DNA of 64,000 bases, taken from positions 1-64,000 of the forward strand of contig NZ_LR699554.1 of the NCBI RefSeq assembly GCF_902459535.1, given 5' to 3'. The stretch's first letter is position 1. The number at the start of each line of letters is the position of its first letter. Position numbers and translations under genes: made by a program. This document shows, in pieces, positions 52,504 to 61,583 of this stretch. Source of the stretch: Paraburkholderia dioscoreae. GTDB taxonomy: Bacteria; Pseudomonadota; Gammaproteobacteria; Burkholderiales; Burkholderiaceae. Below the pieces are notes generated by a model. The model saw only the letters and a program-made list of their open reading frames with translations. It was not told the DNA's origin and made no database searches.

Positions 52504-55500
52504 ATGCAGAAGATCCTCGACCGTACACAAGAGTCCCTGGCGCTCGCTTTCGCCACGCTCGCGCAGAACGCAAAGCGTCAGCAGCGGGCTTATCTGGCGA
52601 CAATCGGTTCGCTCATGCTGATCGTGGCGATCTTCGCACTCGTGCTGGCTGTCGTTGCCGGGCTCGCGCAACTCGACTATCGCCGCACCTTCGCTTCGCA
52701 GAATGCAACCGACATCTCCCTTCTCCTGCACCAGGAGGAGTCGTTTTCGCGACGCGTCGAGCTCACGTTCGATTATTACTACACCGCTCCCCAGGTGCGC
52801 AGCGCGCCGGATGCCGTTCAGCAGTCGATCCGCCGGACCGGCGCCGTGCGCGGCAAGGTGGACAGGATCGATGCCGGCTTCGACTTGCTGGTCGGCGAAG
52901 CCACCACCGCGGCCTGGGGGCCGCAACTCGGCGAGAAGCTTGGCCGTTTGTACGAAGCGTCGCAGTCGACGCTTGCGACCCAGCAGGCGTTCGAGTTGCA
53001 GCAACGGGCCACGCTGGTCGGGCTGAAGGAAGACTATGCCGTGATCCTGCCTTCGCTCGCGCAACCGGTGGCGGGAAAGGCCGCCGCCGCGAACCTGTCC
53101 GCTGTGCCCCAGCGGCAACGGGCTCTCATCCGGACGCTGCGCGAAACGCTCGAACGCCAGCTCGAAGCGCAAACCGGCAGGCGTCTGCCCGGCAAAGGCG
53201 AGCGCGTCTGGCTTGGGCCCTATCTCGATCCGCTGGAGAACGTGCCGGTGATTTCGGCTGTGAGCGTCTATTACGACGGCGGCACGCCCACTACGCTCAT
53301 CAGCATGAATATTCGGCTCGACGTGCTCGCGAGGCGCATCGCGCCGCCGGGCGACGAGGGCACGATACTGCTGATGGCCGCGGATCGTCGCATTATCGCG
53401 TCCTCGAAGCCGCTCGGCGCGCAGACCGGCACAATGCTGCAACAGACAGTGGCCTCGACGCCGTCTCACGTGTTTCATTACGGACGTGAAGGCGTGATCT
53501 TTCATGAGCCGCTGGGGCCGGGGTTCGGCTTCCTGGTCGGCTATTTGCCGTGGGGGGCGCTCGCCGTCGCGCTTGGCTGGCAACTCGCGGTGATCGCCGC
53601 TCTCACGGCGTTGATCCTGCTGGCGGTTGCGCTGACGGCGCGCTATTTCGGCTTTCGGCTGTTGCGCAATGCGTTTGCCGAAACCTCTCGCTCACTGGAA
53701 AGTGAAACCATCAATCACGTGCTGGTCAGTGCGACGCCGGTCGGTCTGTGCGTCGTCCGCCAAAGCGACTATTCCATTCTGACCGCCAACGCGCTGGCCG
53801 CAGAGTTGCTGAGTATCGAGCCGGGCAGCAACCGGTTGCCGCCGCATATCGTGGGCGAGTTCCTCGCGCAGACGCCCGGCAAACCTTCGGCCGCGACGAT
53901 TGCACGGATCGCCGTTTTCGTTGTGGCCGCACGGCCGCAGTCGCAGGCTTCGCCACCGCCGGAAGAAAGCGGCACGCCCGCGCGGTTTTTGCAGTTTACC
54001 TATGCACCCGCGCGCTACGCGGGTGAGAACGTGCTGTTCTGCGCAATTCTCGACGTCACCGCCCAGACGTTACTCGAACAGCAATTGCGGCACGCACAGC
54101 AGACTTCGGACGCCATGATGCGTGCGCGGACGAATTTCTTCGCGGCGATGAGCCACGAAATCCGCACGCCGTTGAACGCGTTGCTCGGCAATCTCGAACT
54201 GTTCGCGCGCACGCCCGGTCTCGAGGCGCATTCGCAGCGGCTTGCGACCCTGGGTGTCGCGTCCGACGCGCTGCGCCGCGTCGTCAACGACATTCTCGAC
54301 TTCTCCAAGATCGATGCGGGCGAGATGCTGCTGGCCAACGAGCCCTTCCGGCCCATCGACGAATTTGAAAATATCGCGTTCTCTCAAGCGCCGTTGTGCG
54401 GGGACCGCGCGGTCCGTTTCTATGCACTGCTTTCGCCGACGCTCGACTGCACCCTGATCGGCGATCGCATGCGCATCGCGCAAGTCGTCAACAACCTGCT
54501 GAGCAACGCGTTCAAATTTACGTCCTCCGGCAAGATCACGCTGTATGCGGAAGTGAAGGACGATCCGCAAGGCCGCCCGACGCTCATCTGCAGGATTTCG
54601 GACTCCGGCGCCGGCATGAGCGAGGAGCTGCTGGCACGTCTGTTCAAGCCGTTCGTGCAAGGGGCGCTGGGTACGTCGCGCGGAACGGGCGGGACCGGTC
54701 TGGGGCTCGTGATCTGCGCGCGGCTATGCGAATTGATGGGCGGCCGGATCTCCGCCGAAAGCGTACCCGGCGTGGGCAGCGTGTTTCATGTATCGATCCC
54801 GCTCGTCGCGGTGCCGGGCGATCAGCGCACGCCGGTCACGATCCCCGCGTGGCGCGGGACGGCGCTCGTGCTCTGCACGGAGCGGCAGGCGGGCGAGTTT
54901 CTGGACGGCTGGCTTCAGCGAGCGGGCTGGTCGAGCCATACGGTGACGTCGCTGGCCGGCGCAGAGGCGTGGTTGAAAGCGAATCGCCCAGTGGTGTTGA
55001 TTGTGTCCGGTGAATACGATCTTGAGGCGATTGTCCGCTTGCGCGCGTTGCAGGCGGTCGGGGCGGTGTGGATCACGAGCGGTGGCCCGACCCGGCCAGA
55101 GGCGCGCGCTCAGGGTGTACTCGAAGTGAGTGAATTCAGCCGGACCGCGTGTCTGACGGCAATCGAGCTGGCCGTCGAGGGCGCCTCCGCCGCGACGGAG
55201 GAAGCGCCCGCGGCCGTCTCCGCCTTGACGCCTGCTGTCGAGATCGATCCCGCGTTACTGGGTCTTGCGGTCCTCGTCGCGGAAGACAATCCGCTGATCC
55301 AGAACCTGATCGCCGAGCAACTGGTCGAGCTCGGTTGCGTGCCCACGATTGCCGCGGATGGCAAGCACGCGCTGGCACTCTTCGAACGGGCGCCGTTCGA
55401 GGTGGTGCTGACCGACATCCATATGCCGGTGATGGATGGCCATGAGCTGCTGACGGTATTGCGCGAGCGGCATGCTGAGCTGCCGGTGCTGGCCTTTAGC

Positions 55501-56001
55501 GCCGCAGCCGAAGAGCAGCAGGTTCAAAGCTGGCGCGAGCGCGGCTTTAGCGGGTACGTTTCCAAGCCGGCGTCTTTGAGTGAACTACAGGCGGCTTTGC
55601 TGGCGGTGGTGCCCGCGCCGGCGCGAGCGGTTCGCGCCAAGGCGGCATCGACGTCGGCATCGGCCGACTCCGTGGCGCCTGTTGCCAACGTAGCGAGCAT
55701 GCTCAGCTCGGACGACAAGGCGCGCTACACCGCGATGCTCAGGGAGCATTTGCGGAAAGATCTGCCCAGGTTACTCGCCATCGTCGAGGAAGAAGACGTG
55801 CGGGCATTGGCCGGCTGGGCGCATAGCGCGAGCGGTGCGTTCGTGGTCGTGCGGGAGCCGGAGTTTTTCGACCAATGCCGGCAATTGCAAAGGCTATGCG
55901 CCGACAACAGCGAGTGGACAACCGAGATGGACGAACGCGCCATCTCGCTGCACGAAGCCTTATCCGATCACTACGGACTCGACGAGCAACCGGCGCGTTG
56001 A
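52504..56001 (+). CDS. hybrid sensor histidine kinase (HisKA-HATPase-receiver-Hpt)
   Basis: 1165 aa. TM1 (about 33-57) and TM2 (about 352-382) enclose a large periplasmic sensor. A PAS-like domain (about 400-520) precedes HisKA with phospho-His551 (MSHEIRTPLNALL), HATPase with NNLLSNAFKFT, and SGAGM and GLGLVICARL boxes. A degenerate receiver-like stretch (about 780-880) is followed by a true receiver (AEDNPLIQN, phospho-Asp971 in LTDIHMPVMDG, SKPASLSEL) and an Hpt domain with His1107 (WAHSASGAF). The layout is that of BvgS/EvgS/BarA kinases. No response regulator gene is adjacent. Confidence 0.92.
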   Translation: MQKILDRTQESLALAFATLAQNAKRQQRAYLATIGSLMLIVAIFALVLAVVAGLAQLDYRRTFASQNATDISLLLHQEESFSRRVELTFDYYYTAPQVRSAPDAVQQSIRRTGAVRGKVDRIDAGFDLLVGEATTAAWGPQLGEKLGRLYEASQSTLATQQAFELQQRATLVGLKEDYAVILPSLAQPVAGKAAAANLSAVPQRQRALIRTLRETLERQLEAQTGRRLPGKGERVWLGPYLDPLENVPVISAVSVYYDGGTPTTLISMNIRLDVLARRIAPPGDEGTILLMAADRRIIASSKPLGAQTGTMLQQTVASTPSHVFHYGREGVIFHEPLGPGFGFLVGYLPWGALAVALGWQLAVIAALTALILLAVALTARYFGFRLLRNAFAETSRSLESETINHVLVSATPVGLCVVRQSDYSILTANALAAELLSIEPGSNRLPPHIVGEFLAQTPGKPSAATIARIAVFVVAARPQSQASPPPEESGTPARFLQFTYAPARYAGENVLFCAILDVTAQTLLEQQLRHAQQTSDAMMRARTNFFAAMSHEIRTPLNALLGNLELFARTPGLEAHSQRLATLGVASDALRRVVNDILDFSKIDAGEMLLANEPFRPIDEFENIAFSQAPLCGDRAVRFYALLSPTLDCTLIGDRMRIAQVVNNLLSNAFKFTSSGKITLYAEVKDDPQGRPTLICRISDSGAGMSEELLARLFKPFVQGALGTSRGTGGTGLGLVICARLCELMGGRISAESVPGVGSVFHVSIPLVAVPGDQRTPVTIPAWRGTALVLCTERQAGEFLDGWLQRAGWSSHTVTSLAGAEAWLKANRPVVLIVSGEYDLEAIVRLRALQAVGAVWITSGGPTRPEARAQGVLEVSEFSRTACLTAIELAVEGASAATEEAPAAVSALTPAVEIDPALLGLAVLVAEDNPLIQNLIAEQLVELGCVPTIAADGKHALALFERAPFEVVLTDIHMPVMDGHELLTVLRERHAELPVLAFSAAAEEQQVQSWRERGFSGYVSKPASLSELQAALLAVVPAPARAVRAKAASTSASADSVAPVANVASMLSSDDKARYTAMLREHLRKDLPRLLAIVEEEDVRALAGWAHSASGAFVVVREPEFFDQCRQLQRLCADNSEWTTEMDERAISLHEALSDHYGLDEQPAR

Positions 56002-56023
56002 GCCGCCGCCCGCCACGGCGGGA

Positions 56024-56425
56024 TCAAACCGGCCGTTTGACGACGAAATCGATTTCAACCAGCGCATCGCGCGCCAGCCCGGTGACGCCGATGCAGGTCC
56101 GAGCGGGCAGCGCGTCGGCCGGGAAGTAGGCGCGGTAGATTTCGTTCATCGGCGCGTAATCGCGCTTGAACTCGGTCAGGAAGATGCGCGTGGCAACCAC
56201 GTGTTGCAGGCCGAGGCCCAAGCCCTGGAGAACCAGCACGAGATTGTCCATCACGCGCTTGGTCTGGGCGACGACACCCTCGGGAAGCGGCGCGGCGTCG
56301 TCCGTGGGGGAGGTCGGCATCTGGCCGGTCAGGAAGACCCAACCGTCGGCTTCGGCAGCGTGCGAAAACGGGCCGACCGGCGTGGGTGCCGAGGGGATCA
56401 TCCAGAAAGAAGGGGTTGAGCTCAT
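56024..56425 (-). CDS. RidA family enamine/imine deaminase
   Basis: 133 aa, RidA/YjgF fold (trimeric, deaminates reactive enamines from PLP enzymes). Family pieces: VGPFSHAAEADGWVFLTGQM, MDNLVLVLQGLGLGLQHVVA, and the Arg near the C-terminal active site (PARTCIGVTGLARDALVEID). It starts at ATG 56425; the upstream in-frame start adds unrelated residues. It is followed by the hybrid kinase gene in the opposite sense and preceded by the GntR gene on the same strand. Confidence 0.88.
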   Translation of the reverse strand: MSSTPSFWMIPSAPTPVGPFSHAAEADGWVFLTGQMPTSPTDDAAPLPEGVVAQTKRVMDNLVLVLQGLGLGLQHVVATRIFLTEFKRDYAPMNEIYRAYFPADALPARTCIGVTGLARDALVEIDFVVKRPV

Positions 56426-56517
56426 GGGTGGGTGCAATGGGCAAGTTCGAATGTCGGGATGACAAGGTAACCGATCAAAACTCGGCACGGCGTTTGCCCA
56501 TCTCTCTCGGAGCGTAT

Positions 56518-57222
56518 TCAGTCGTCGGTCAGGAAGTTCGGATGACTGTTGCGGATCTGATCGACCTGGTTCAGCGTACCCGAGAGATGCTTGCGCAGCG
56601 CCGCCTGCGCTGCCTCGACATCGCCCTTTTCGATTGCCTCGACGATCTCGGTGTGATCGCGCACCAACGCCATCGTCTTGCCCTCCACCGGCAGGTGCAG
56701 GCGACGCAGCCGGTCGATGTGGCCGCTCAGCCTGCGCACCAGATCCCAGAGTTGCGGCACGCCCGCCGCCTCGTACATCTGCCGATGAAAGGCCTGGTCG
56801 AGCACGGAGAACTGCTCATAGTTCTTGAGGTCGCGCAGTTCCATCTGCCGGGCAATCGTGGCGCGCAACTGACCCGTCAGTGCAGCATCGCGTTGTTCCG
56901 CGAGCGTGCGCACGACTTCCAGTTCGATCGAACGGCGCAGAAAGTGCGCCTGCAACGCTGAAGTCACGTTGATCTGGCTAACCACCGTGGCGTGCTGCGG
57001 AAAGATGTCGACGAGACCTTCCTCGCCGAGCTTCATCAGCGCGTCGCGCACGGGCGTCTGGCTCAGCCCGTACTGAGTCGCCAGATCGGCGCGCGAAAGC
57101 ACCGTGCCGGGCGCCAGTTCGAGCGACAGGATCATTTCGCGCAGCCGTTCGAATACCTGCGGCGCGGCATGGCGGGACCGGTCGAGCCGGGTCGCCGTCG
57201 ACGGGGAAGCATGGGTTTTCAT
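56518..57222 (-). CDS. GntR family regulator (FadR/FCD type)
   Basis: 234 aa from ATG 57222. The winged helix-turn-helix is about 25-90 (ATQYGLSQTPVRDALMKLGEEGLVDIFPQHATVV, quoted in part) and the FCD all-helical ligand domain about 100-220 (VLDQAFHRQMYEAAG). It is divergent from the glucarate-dehydratase-like gene. The perfect half-site dyad GCACTAAT-AC-ATTAGTGC at 57366-57383 is a likely operator, so it is the probable repressor of the sugar-acid genes. Confidence 0.88.
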   Translation of the reverse strand: MKTHASPSTATRLDRSRHAAPQVFERLREMILSLELAPGTVLSRADLATQYGLSQTPVRDALMKLGEEGLVDIFPQHATVVSQINVTSALQAHFLRRSIELEVVRTLAEQRDAALTGQLRATIARQMELRDLKNYEQFSVLDQAFHRQMYEAAGVPQLWDLVRRLSGHIDRLRRLHLPVEGKTMALVRDHTEIVEAIEKGDVEAAQAALRKHLSGTLNQVDQIRNSHPNFLTDD

Positions 57223-57365
57223 GGCAGGGAAACAGAAGCGTGAGCGCAGGCGGAACCTCCGCTCCAACCCGCTGAAATATTAATACTATAGCCGACGCCC
57301 ATACGCTTTCAGTCATCGTGCAGCCGTTTTGCATGCCTGCGGTTCTGGGTATTTTCCCCACTAAC

Positions 57366-57383
57366 GCACTAATACATTAGTGC
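57366..57383. promoter_or_regulatory. candidate GntR operator of the sugar-acid genes
   Basis: GCACTAATACATTAGTGC: 8-bp half-sites with a 2-bp centre, in the gap between the divergent gntR and dehydratase genes. Confidence 0.6.
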
Positions 57384-57433
57384 TTTACCATGCGCCCATC
57401 GACTTCAACACGTTTAATTGCCGGATTGCCACC

Positions 57434-58708
57434 ATGACTCGTGACATCACCGTCACCCAAGTGCGAATTACTCCGATCGCTTTCCGCGACGGCCCGTTGC
57501 TCAACGCCGCCGGCATCCACGAACCGTGGGCGTTGCGCGCCATCGTCGAACTGGAGACGAGCGATGGCCGCGTAGGCATCTCCGAGACATACGGCGATGA
57601 ACCGATGCTGCGCGTGCTCGAGCAGGCCAAGGCGCTGGTGATCGGCCTGTCCCCGTTCGACCTCAACCGGATGGAAAAGCGCGTGCTAGCCGCGATCAAG
57701 CCGGGCTCCGGCGCGGTCGAATTCGAGCTTGCGCCCGGCTCGCACTCGGCAAAGAACGCGCCGAAAGTCATCAGCACGCTCGAAGTCGCGATGCTCGACT
57801 TGCAGGGGCAAATAGTCGGCGCGCCGATCGTCGATTTGCTCGGCGGCAAGGTTCGCGACGCCGTGCCCTACAGCGCCTACCTCTTCTTCAAGTACGCCGA
57901 GCATATCGACAGGCCTTACGCGCCCGACGCTTGGGGCGAAGGCCTGAGCGCCACGCAGATCGTCGCGCAGGCGCGCCGCATGATCGACCTGTACGGCTTC
58001 CAGAGCATCAAGCTCAAGGGCGGCGTGTTCGAGCCGGCGCACGAGATCGCATGCATGCGCGCGCTGCATCAAGCGTTCCCCGGCGTGCCGCTGCGTCTCG
58101 ATCCGAACGCCAACTGGACGCTCGAAACGAGCATCAAGGCAGCCCCCGAACTCGACGAACTGCTCGAATACTACGAAGACCCGTGTCCGGGGCTCGCGGG
58201 CATGGCCGAACTGGCGAAGCACACCCGATTGCCGCTCGCGACCAACATGGTGATCACGACCATGGACGATTTCCGCCGCGGCGCCGAGATGGGTTCGGTG
58301 AAGGTATTGCTTTCGGACCATCACTACTGGGGCGGCCTGCGCGTGACCCAGACGCTCGCGCGCATGTGCAAGCTGTGGGATCTGGGCATGTCGATGCACT
58401 CCAACTCGCACCTCGGCATCAGCCTGATGGCGATGACGCATGTCGCGGCGAGCATCCCCAATCTGACCTACGCGTGCGATACGCACTACCCGTGGCAGGA
58501 GGAAGAGGTCATCAAGGGCGGCCGCGTAACTTTCGACAACGGCGCGGTACGCGTGCCCACCACACCGGGTCTCGGCGTCGAACTCGATCGCGACCGGCTG
58601 GCCGAACTGCATGCCCAGTATCTCTCGTGCGGCGTGCGCAATCGCGACGACCTGAAGCAGATGCAGAAGTACGACCCGAGCTTCAGCGGCAAGAACCCGC
58701 GCTTCTGA
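57434..58708 (+). CDS. glucarate dehydratase-like enolase-superfamily enzyme
   Basis: 424 aa. The capping domain opens the protein (VTQVRITPIAFRDGPLLNAAGIHEPWALRAIVEL, quoted in part). The barrel has the KxK catalytic pair (SIKLKGGVFEP), metal ligands in RLDPNANW and EYYEDPCPG, and a His/Asp-type pair (SDHHYWGG, MHSNSHLGIS), as in glucarate dehydratases. Product expected: 5-dehydro-4-deoxy-glucarate from D-glucarate or a related aldarate. ATG 57434 is used. Two MFS transporters follow; no aldolase or kinase is in the window. Confidence 0.87.
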   Translation: MTRDITVTQVRITPIAFRDGPLLNAAGIHEPWALRAIVELETSDGRVGISETYGDEPMLRVLEQAKALVIGLSPFDLNRMEKRVLAAIKPGSGAVEFELAPGSHSAKNAPKVISTLEVAMLDLQGQIVGAPIVDLLGGKVRDAVPYSAYLFFKYAEHIDRPYAPDAWGEGLSATQIVAQARRMIDLYGFQSIKLKGGVFEPAHEIACMRALHQAFPGVPLRLDPNANWTLETSIKAAPELDELLEYYEDPCPGLAGMAELAKHTRLPLATNMVITTMDDFRRGAEMGSVKVLLSDHHYWGGLRVTQTLARMCKLWDLGMSMHSNSHLGISLMAMTHVAASIPNLTYACDTHYPWQEEEVIKGGRVTFDNGAVRVPTTPGLGVELDRDRLAELHAQYLSCGVRNRDDLKQMQKYDPSFSGKNPRF

Positions 58709-58760
58709 CCAGCGCGGACGGCGGCATGCGACGCGCATTGCCGCCCAAGGAGACAACCCC

Positions 58761-60089
58761 ATGAGCAGATCCATCCCGGCCGCAGCCCGCCCGGAGCGAG
58801 CCGACGCGCTGGCGAGTGCCGTGCGCAAGATCAAGTGGCACGTGCTGCCGCTCTTCGTCGCGATGTTCATCGTCAACTATATCGACCGCGTGAACATCGG
58901 TTTCGTCCGCCAGCACCTGAGCGCCGATCTGGGCATCGGCGCCGCGGCCTACGGCCTCGGCGCGGGGCTCTTCTTTATCAGCTACGCGGTCTTCGAGGTG
59001 CCATCGAACATGCTGATGCAGCGCTTCGGCGCGAAGATGTGGCTCACGCGCATCATGTTCACGTGGGGTCTGGCCGCTGTCGGCATGGCGTTCGTTCGAG
59101 GCGAGATGTCGTTCTACGCAATGCGGCTGCTGCTCGGCGCGGCCGAGGCCGGCTTCTTTCCCGGCGTGCTCTTCTATTTCACCAAATGGCTGCCGCGCGA
59201 CGAGCGAGGCAAGGCGATGGCGATCTTCCTCAGCGGCTCGGCGCTCGCTTCGGTGCTCTCCGGGCCGATCTCCGGCGCGCTGATGCAGATCAGCGGCGGG
59301 GGCCTGCACGGCTGGCAGTGGATGTTCGTGATCGAAGGCATGGCCTCTGTGGTGCTGGCCGGCTTCATCTGGTTCTGGCTCGACTCGGCGCCGCGCGACG
59401 CCAGATGGTTGAACCGCGCCGAGCAGGACGCGGTGATCGGCGAGATAGAGGAAGAGCAGCGCTTGCGCGATGCAGTGCATGCCGTCAAGCCGTCGGTGTG
59501 GAGTCTGCTGCGCGACCCGCAGATCCTGATCTTCTGCCTGATCTATTTCTCGGTTTCGCTGACGATCTACGGCGCGACTTTCTGGCTGCCGAGCATCATC
59601 CGCAAGATGGGCCACTTCAACGATTTCCAGGTCGGGCTCTTCAATTCGATCCCGTGGCTGATCTCGATCGCGGCGATGTACTTCTTCGCCATGCTCGCGG
59701 CGCGCTTCAAGTTCCAGCAGGCATGGGTGGCGTCCGTGCTGCTGATCGCCGCGCTCGGCATGTATGCGGCCGGCAAGGGCAGCCCGATTTTTTCGTTCGT
59801 CGCGATCTGCTTCGCGGCGATCGGTTTCAAAGCCGCGTCGGCCTTGTTCTGGCCCATTCCTCAAGGCTACCTGGACGCGCGCATTTCCGCGGCGGTGTTG
59901 GCCCTGATCAATTCGATCGGCAACCTCGGCGGCTTCGTCGCGCCGGCGGCCTTCGGCCTGCTTGAGCAGAAGACCGGCTCGATTGAAGGCGGGCTTACCG
60001 GGTTGGCCGTGATGTCCGTGGTGGCCGCCGGGATCGTCTTCTTTTCCCGGATGAAGCCTCGTGAGGAGCGATCCGCCCTCGCGCTATAG
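58761..60089 (+). CDS. MFS transporter, anion:cation symporter type (sugar acid)
   Basis: 442 aa with twelve helices; NYIDRVNIGFVRQHLSADLGI and RLLLGAAEAGFFPGVLFYFTKWLPRDERG (quoted in part) are typical of the ACS group that takes up glucarate, galactarate, hexuronates or tartrate. It begins 52 bp after the dehydratase gene, on the same strand, so it probably imports the dehydratase substrate. ATG 58761 follows AGGAGA. Confidence 0.9.
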   Translation: MSRSIPAAARPERADALASAVRKIKWHVLPLFVAMFIVNYIDRVNIGFVRQHLSADLGIGAAAYGLGAGLFFISYAVFEVPSNMLMQRFGAKMWLTRIMFTWGLAAVGMAFVRGEMSFYAMRLLLGAAEAGFFPGVLFYFTKWLPRDERGKAMAIFLSGSALASVLSGPISGALMQISGGGLHGWQWMFVIEGMASVVLAGFIWFWLDSAPRDARWLNRAEQDAVIGEIEEEQRLRDAVHAVKPSVWSLLRDPQILIFCLIYFSVSLTIYGATFWLPSIIRKMGHFNDFQVGLFNSIPWLISIAAMYFFAMLAARFKFQQAWVASVLLIAALGMYAAGKGSPIFSFVAICFAAIGFKAASALFWPIPQGYLDARISAAVLALINSIGNLGGFVAPAAFGLLEQKTGSIEGGLTGLAVMSVVAAGIVFFSRMKPREERSALAL

Positions 60090-60160
60090 ACGGGGCGATG
60101 ACAGCGATATCACTTCAACTAATGACATCGCTCGATTCATACAAACTTTGCGGAGACACG

Positions 60161-61453
60161 ATGAAAATGTTGGGAACCCATTCCGTCGCCGATCAAACGG
60201 CCGTCGGACGATACAGGTGGACCATCTGTGCGCTGATTTTTTTCGCCACGACGATCAACTACATGGATCGTCAGATGCTCGGGCTGCTCGCGCCGCTGCT
60301 GCAAAAAGACATTGGCTGGAATCAGGTGCAGTACGCGCAGACGGTGATGGTGTTCACGGTCGCCTATGCAGTGGGTCTCGCGACGTTCGGCCGGATCGCG
60401 GACCGGATCAGCACCAAAGTGGTCTACGGCAGTGCCATGGCAATGTGGAGCCTGGCCGCGATGCTGCACGCGGTGGCGGCGACCGTGCCCGGCTTCGCGG
60501 CCGTGCGCGGTTTGCTCGGATTCGGCGAAGCGGCCAATTTCCCTGTCGCCATCCGCACCACAGCCACATGGTTCCCGAAGAAGGAGCGCGCGCTGGCCAC
60601 GGGTCTGTGGAACATGGGCGCAACCATCGGCGGGATCGTGGCGCCCGCATTCGTGCCGATTGCCGCCGTCATGTGGGGCTGGCGTGCCACGTTCGTGGCG
60701 GGAGGGGCGACCGGTTTCGTGTGGCTGGCGGTGTGGCTGCTGGTGTACCGTCCTCCCGCGGAGCATCCATCGGTATCGAAGGGCGAACTGGATTACATCA
60801 ATTCGGACCGGGACGAAAGCGTTGAGCAGTCCGTAAGCTGGCTTTCAGTGCTGAAGTACCGCGAAACGTGGGCGTTCATTTTCGGCAAACTGCTGACCGA
60901 CCCGGTGTGGTGGTTCTACCTGTTCTGGCTGCCCAAATGGCTCAATGAGTCGAGGCACATCGATATCGGCAATCTGGGTCTGCCGTTGATTGTCATCTAT
61001 ACGATGGCATCCGTCGGCAGTGTGGCGGGAGGATGGCTGTCGTCCCGGCTGATGCAGCGTTCACACAAACCCAATGTCGCACGCAAGGTCGCGATGGGTG
61101 TCTGCGCGGTGTGCGTGCTTCCCATTGCCACGCTTTCGCATTTTCAGAGCCTCTGGTACGCAGTCTTTGCTGTCGGCCTTGCCGCGGCGGCTCACCAGGG
61201 ATGGTCGGCGAATCTTGTCACCACTGTCGGCGACGTGTTTCCGCGCCGGATGGTCGGTACGGTGATCGGTATCGGCGGCGTGGCGGGGATGATCGGCTCG
61301 TTCTTCTACTCGGGCGTCATCGGCGAGACGTTGCAGCGTACCGGCGAATATTGGGTGCTCTTTGCTGTGGGTGCATCGGCTTATCTGGTCGCGCTCGGCA
61401 TCATTCATCTGTTAATGCCACGCATGACGCCTGTGAAGCTGCACGAGCAATAG
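60161..61453 (+). CDS. MFS transporter, ExuT/hexuronate type
   Basis: 430 aa with twelve helices; TINYMDRQMLGLLAPLLQKDIG and GFGEAANFPVAIRTTATWFPKKERALATG (quoted in part) match hexuronate-type ACS transporters. The start is ATG 60161 after GGAG, where the conserved N-terminus begins; the upstream in-frame ATG has no binding site. It is the second sugar-acid transporter in the cluster, related to but clearly distinct from the preceding gene. Confidence 0.88.
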   Translation: MKMLGTHSVADQTAVGRYRWTICALIFFATTINYMDRQMLGLLAPLLQKDIGWNQVQYAQTVMVFTVAYAVGLATFGRIADRISTKVVYGSAMAMWSLAAMLHAVAATVPGFAAVRGLLGFGEAANFPVAIRTTATWFPKKERALATGLWNMGATIGGIVAPAFVPIAAVMWGWRATFVAGGATGFVWLAVWLLVYRPPAEHPSVSKGELDYINSDRDESVEQSVSWLSVLKYRETWAFIFGKLLTDPVWWFYLFWLPKWLNESRHIDIGNLGLPLIVIYTMASVGSVAGGWLSSRLMQRSHKPNVARKVAMGVCAVCVLPIATLSHFQSLWYAVFAVGLAAAAHQGWSANLVTTVGDVFPRRMVGTVIGIGGVAGMIGSFFYSGVIGETLQRTGEYWVLFAVGASAYLVALGIIHLLMPRMTPVKLHEQ

Positions 61454-61583
61454 AGTCTTCCCGGCTGAAGTTCTCGCGAAAGGAATGGACGCCGGCGAAA
61501 ACTTACTGTGCAAGGGCAGTGGGTGGAACACCGGGATCAGATTTTTCAAACCTGAACGCCGGTGTTCTCGCCACTCCGCCGGA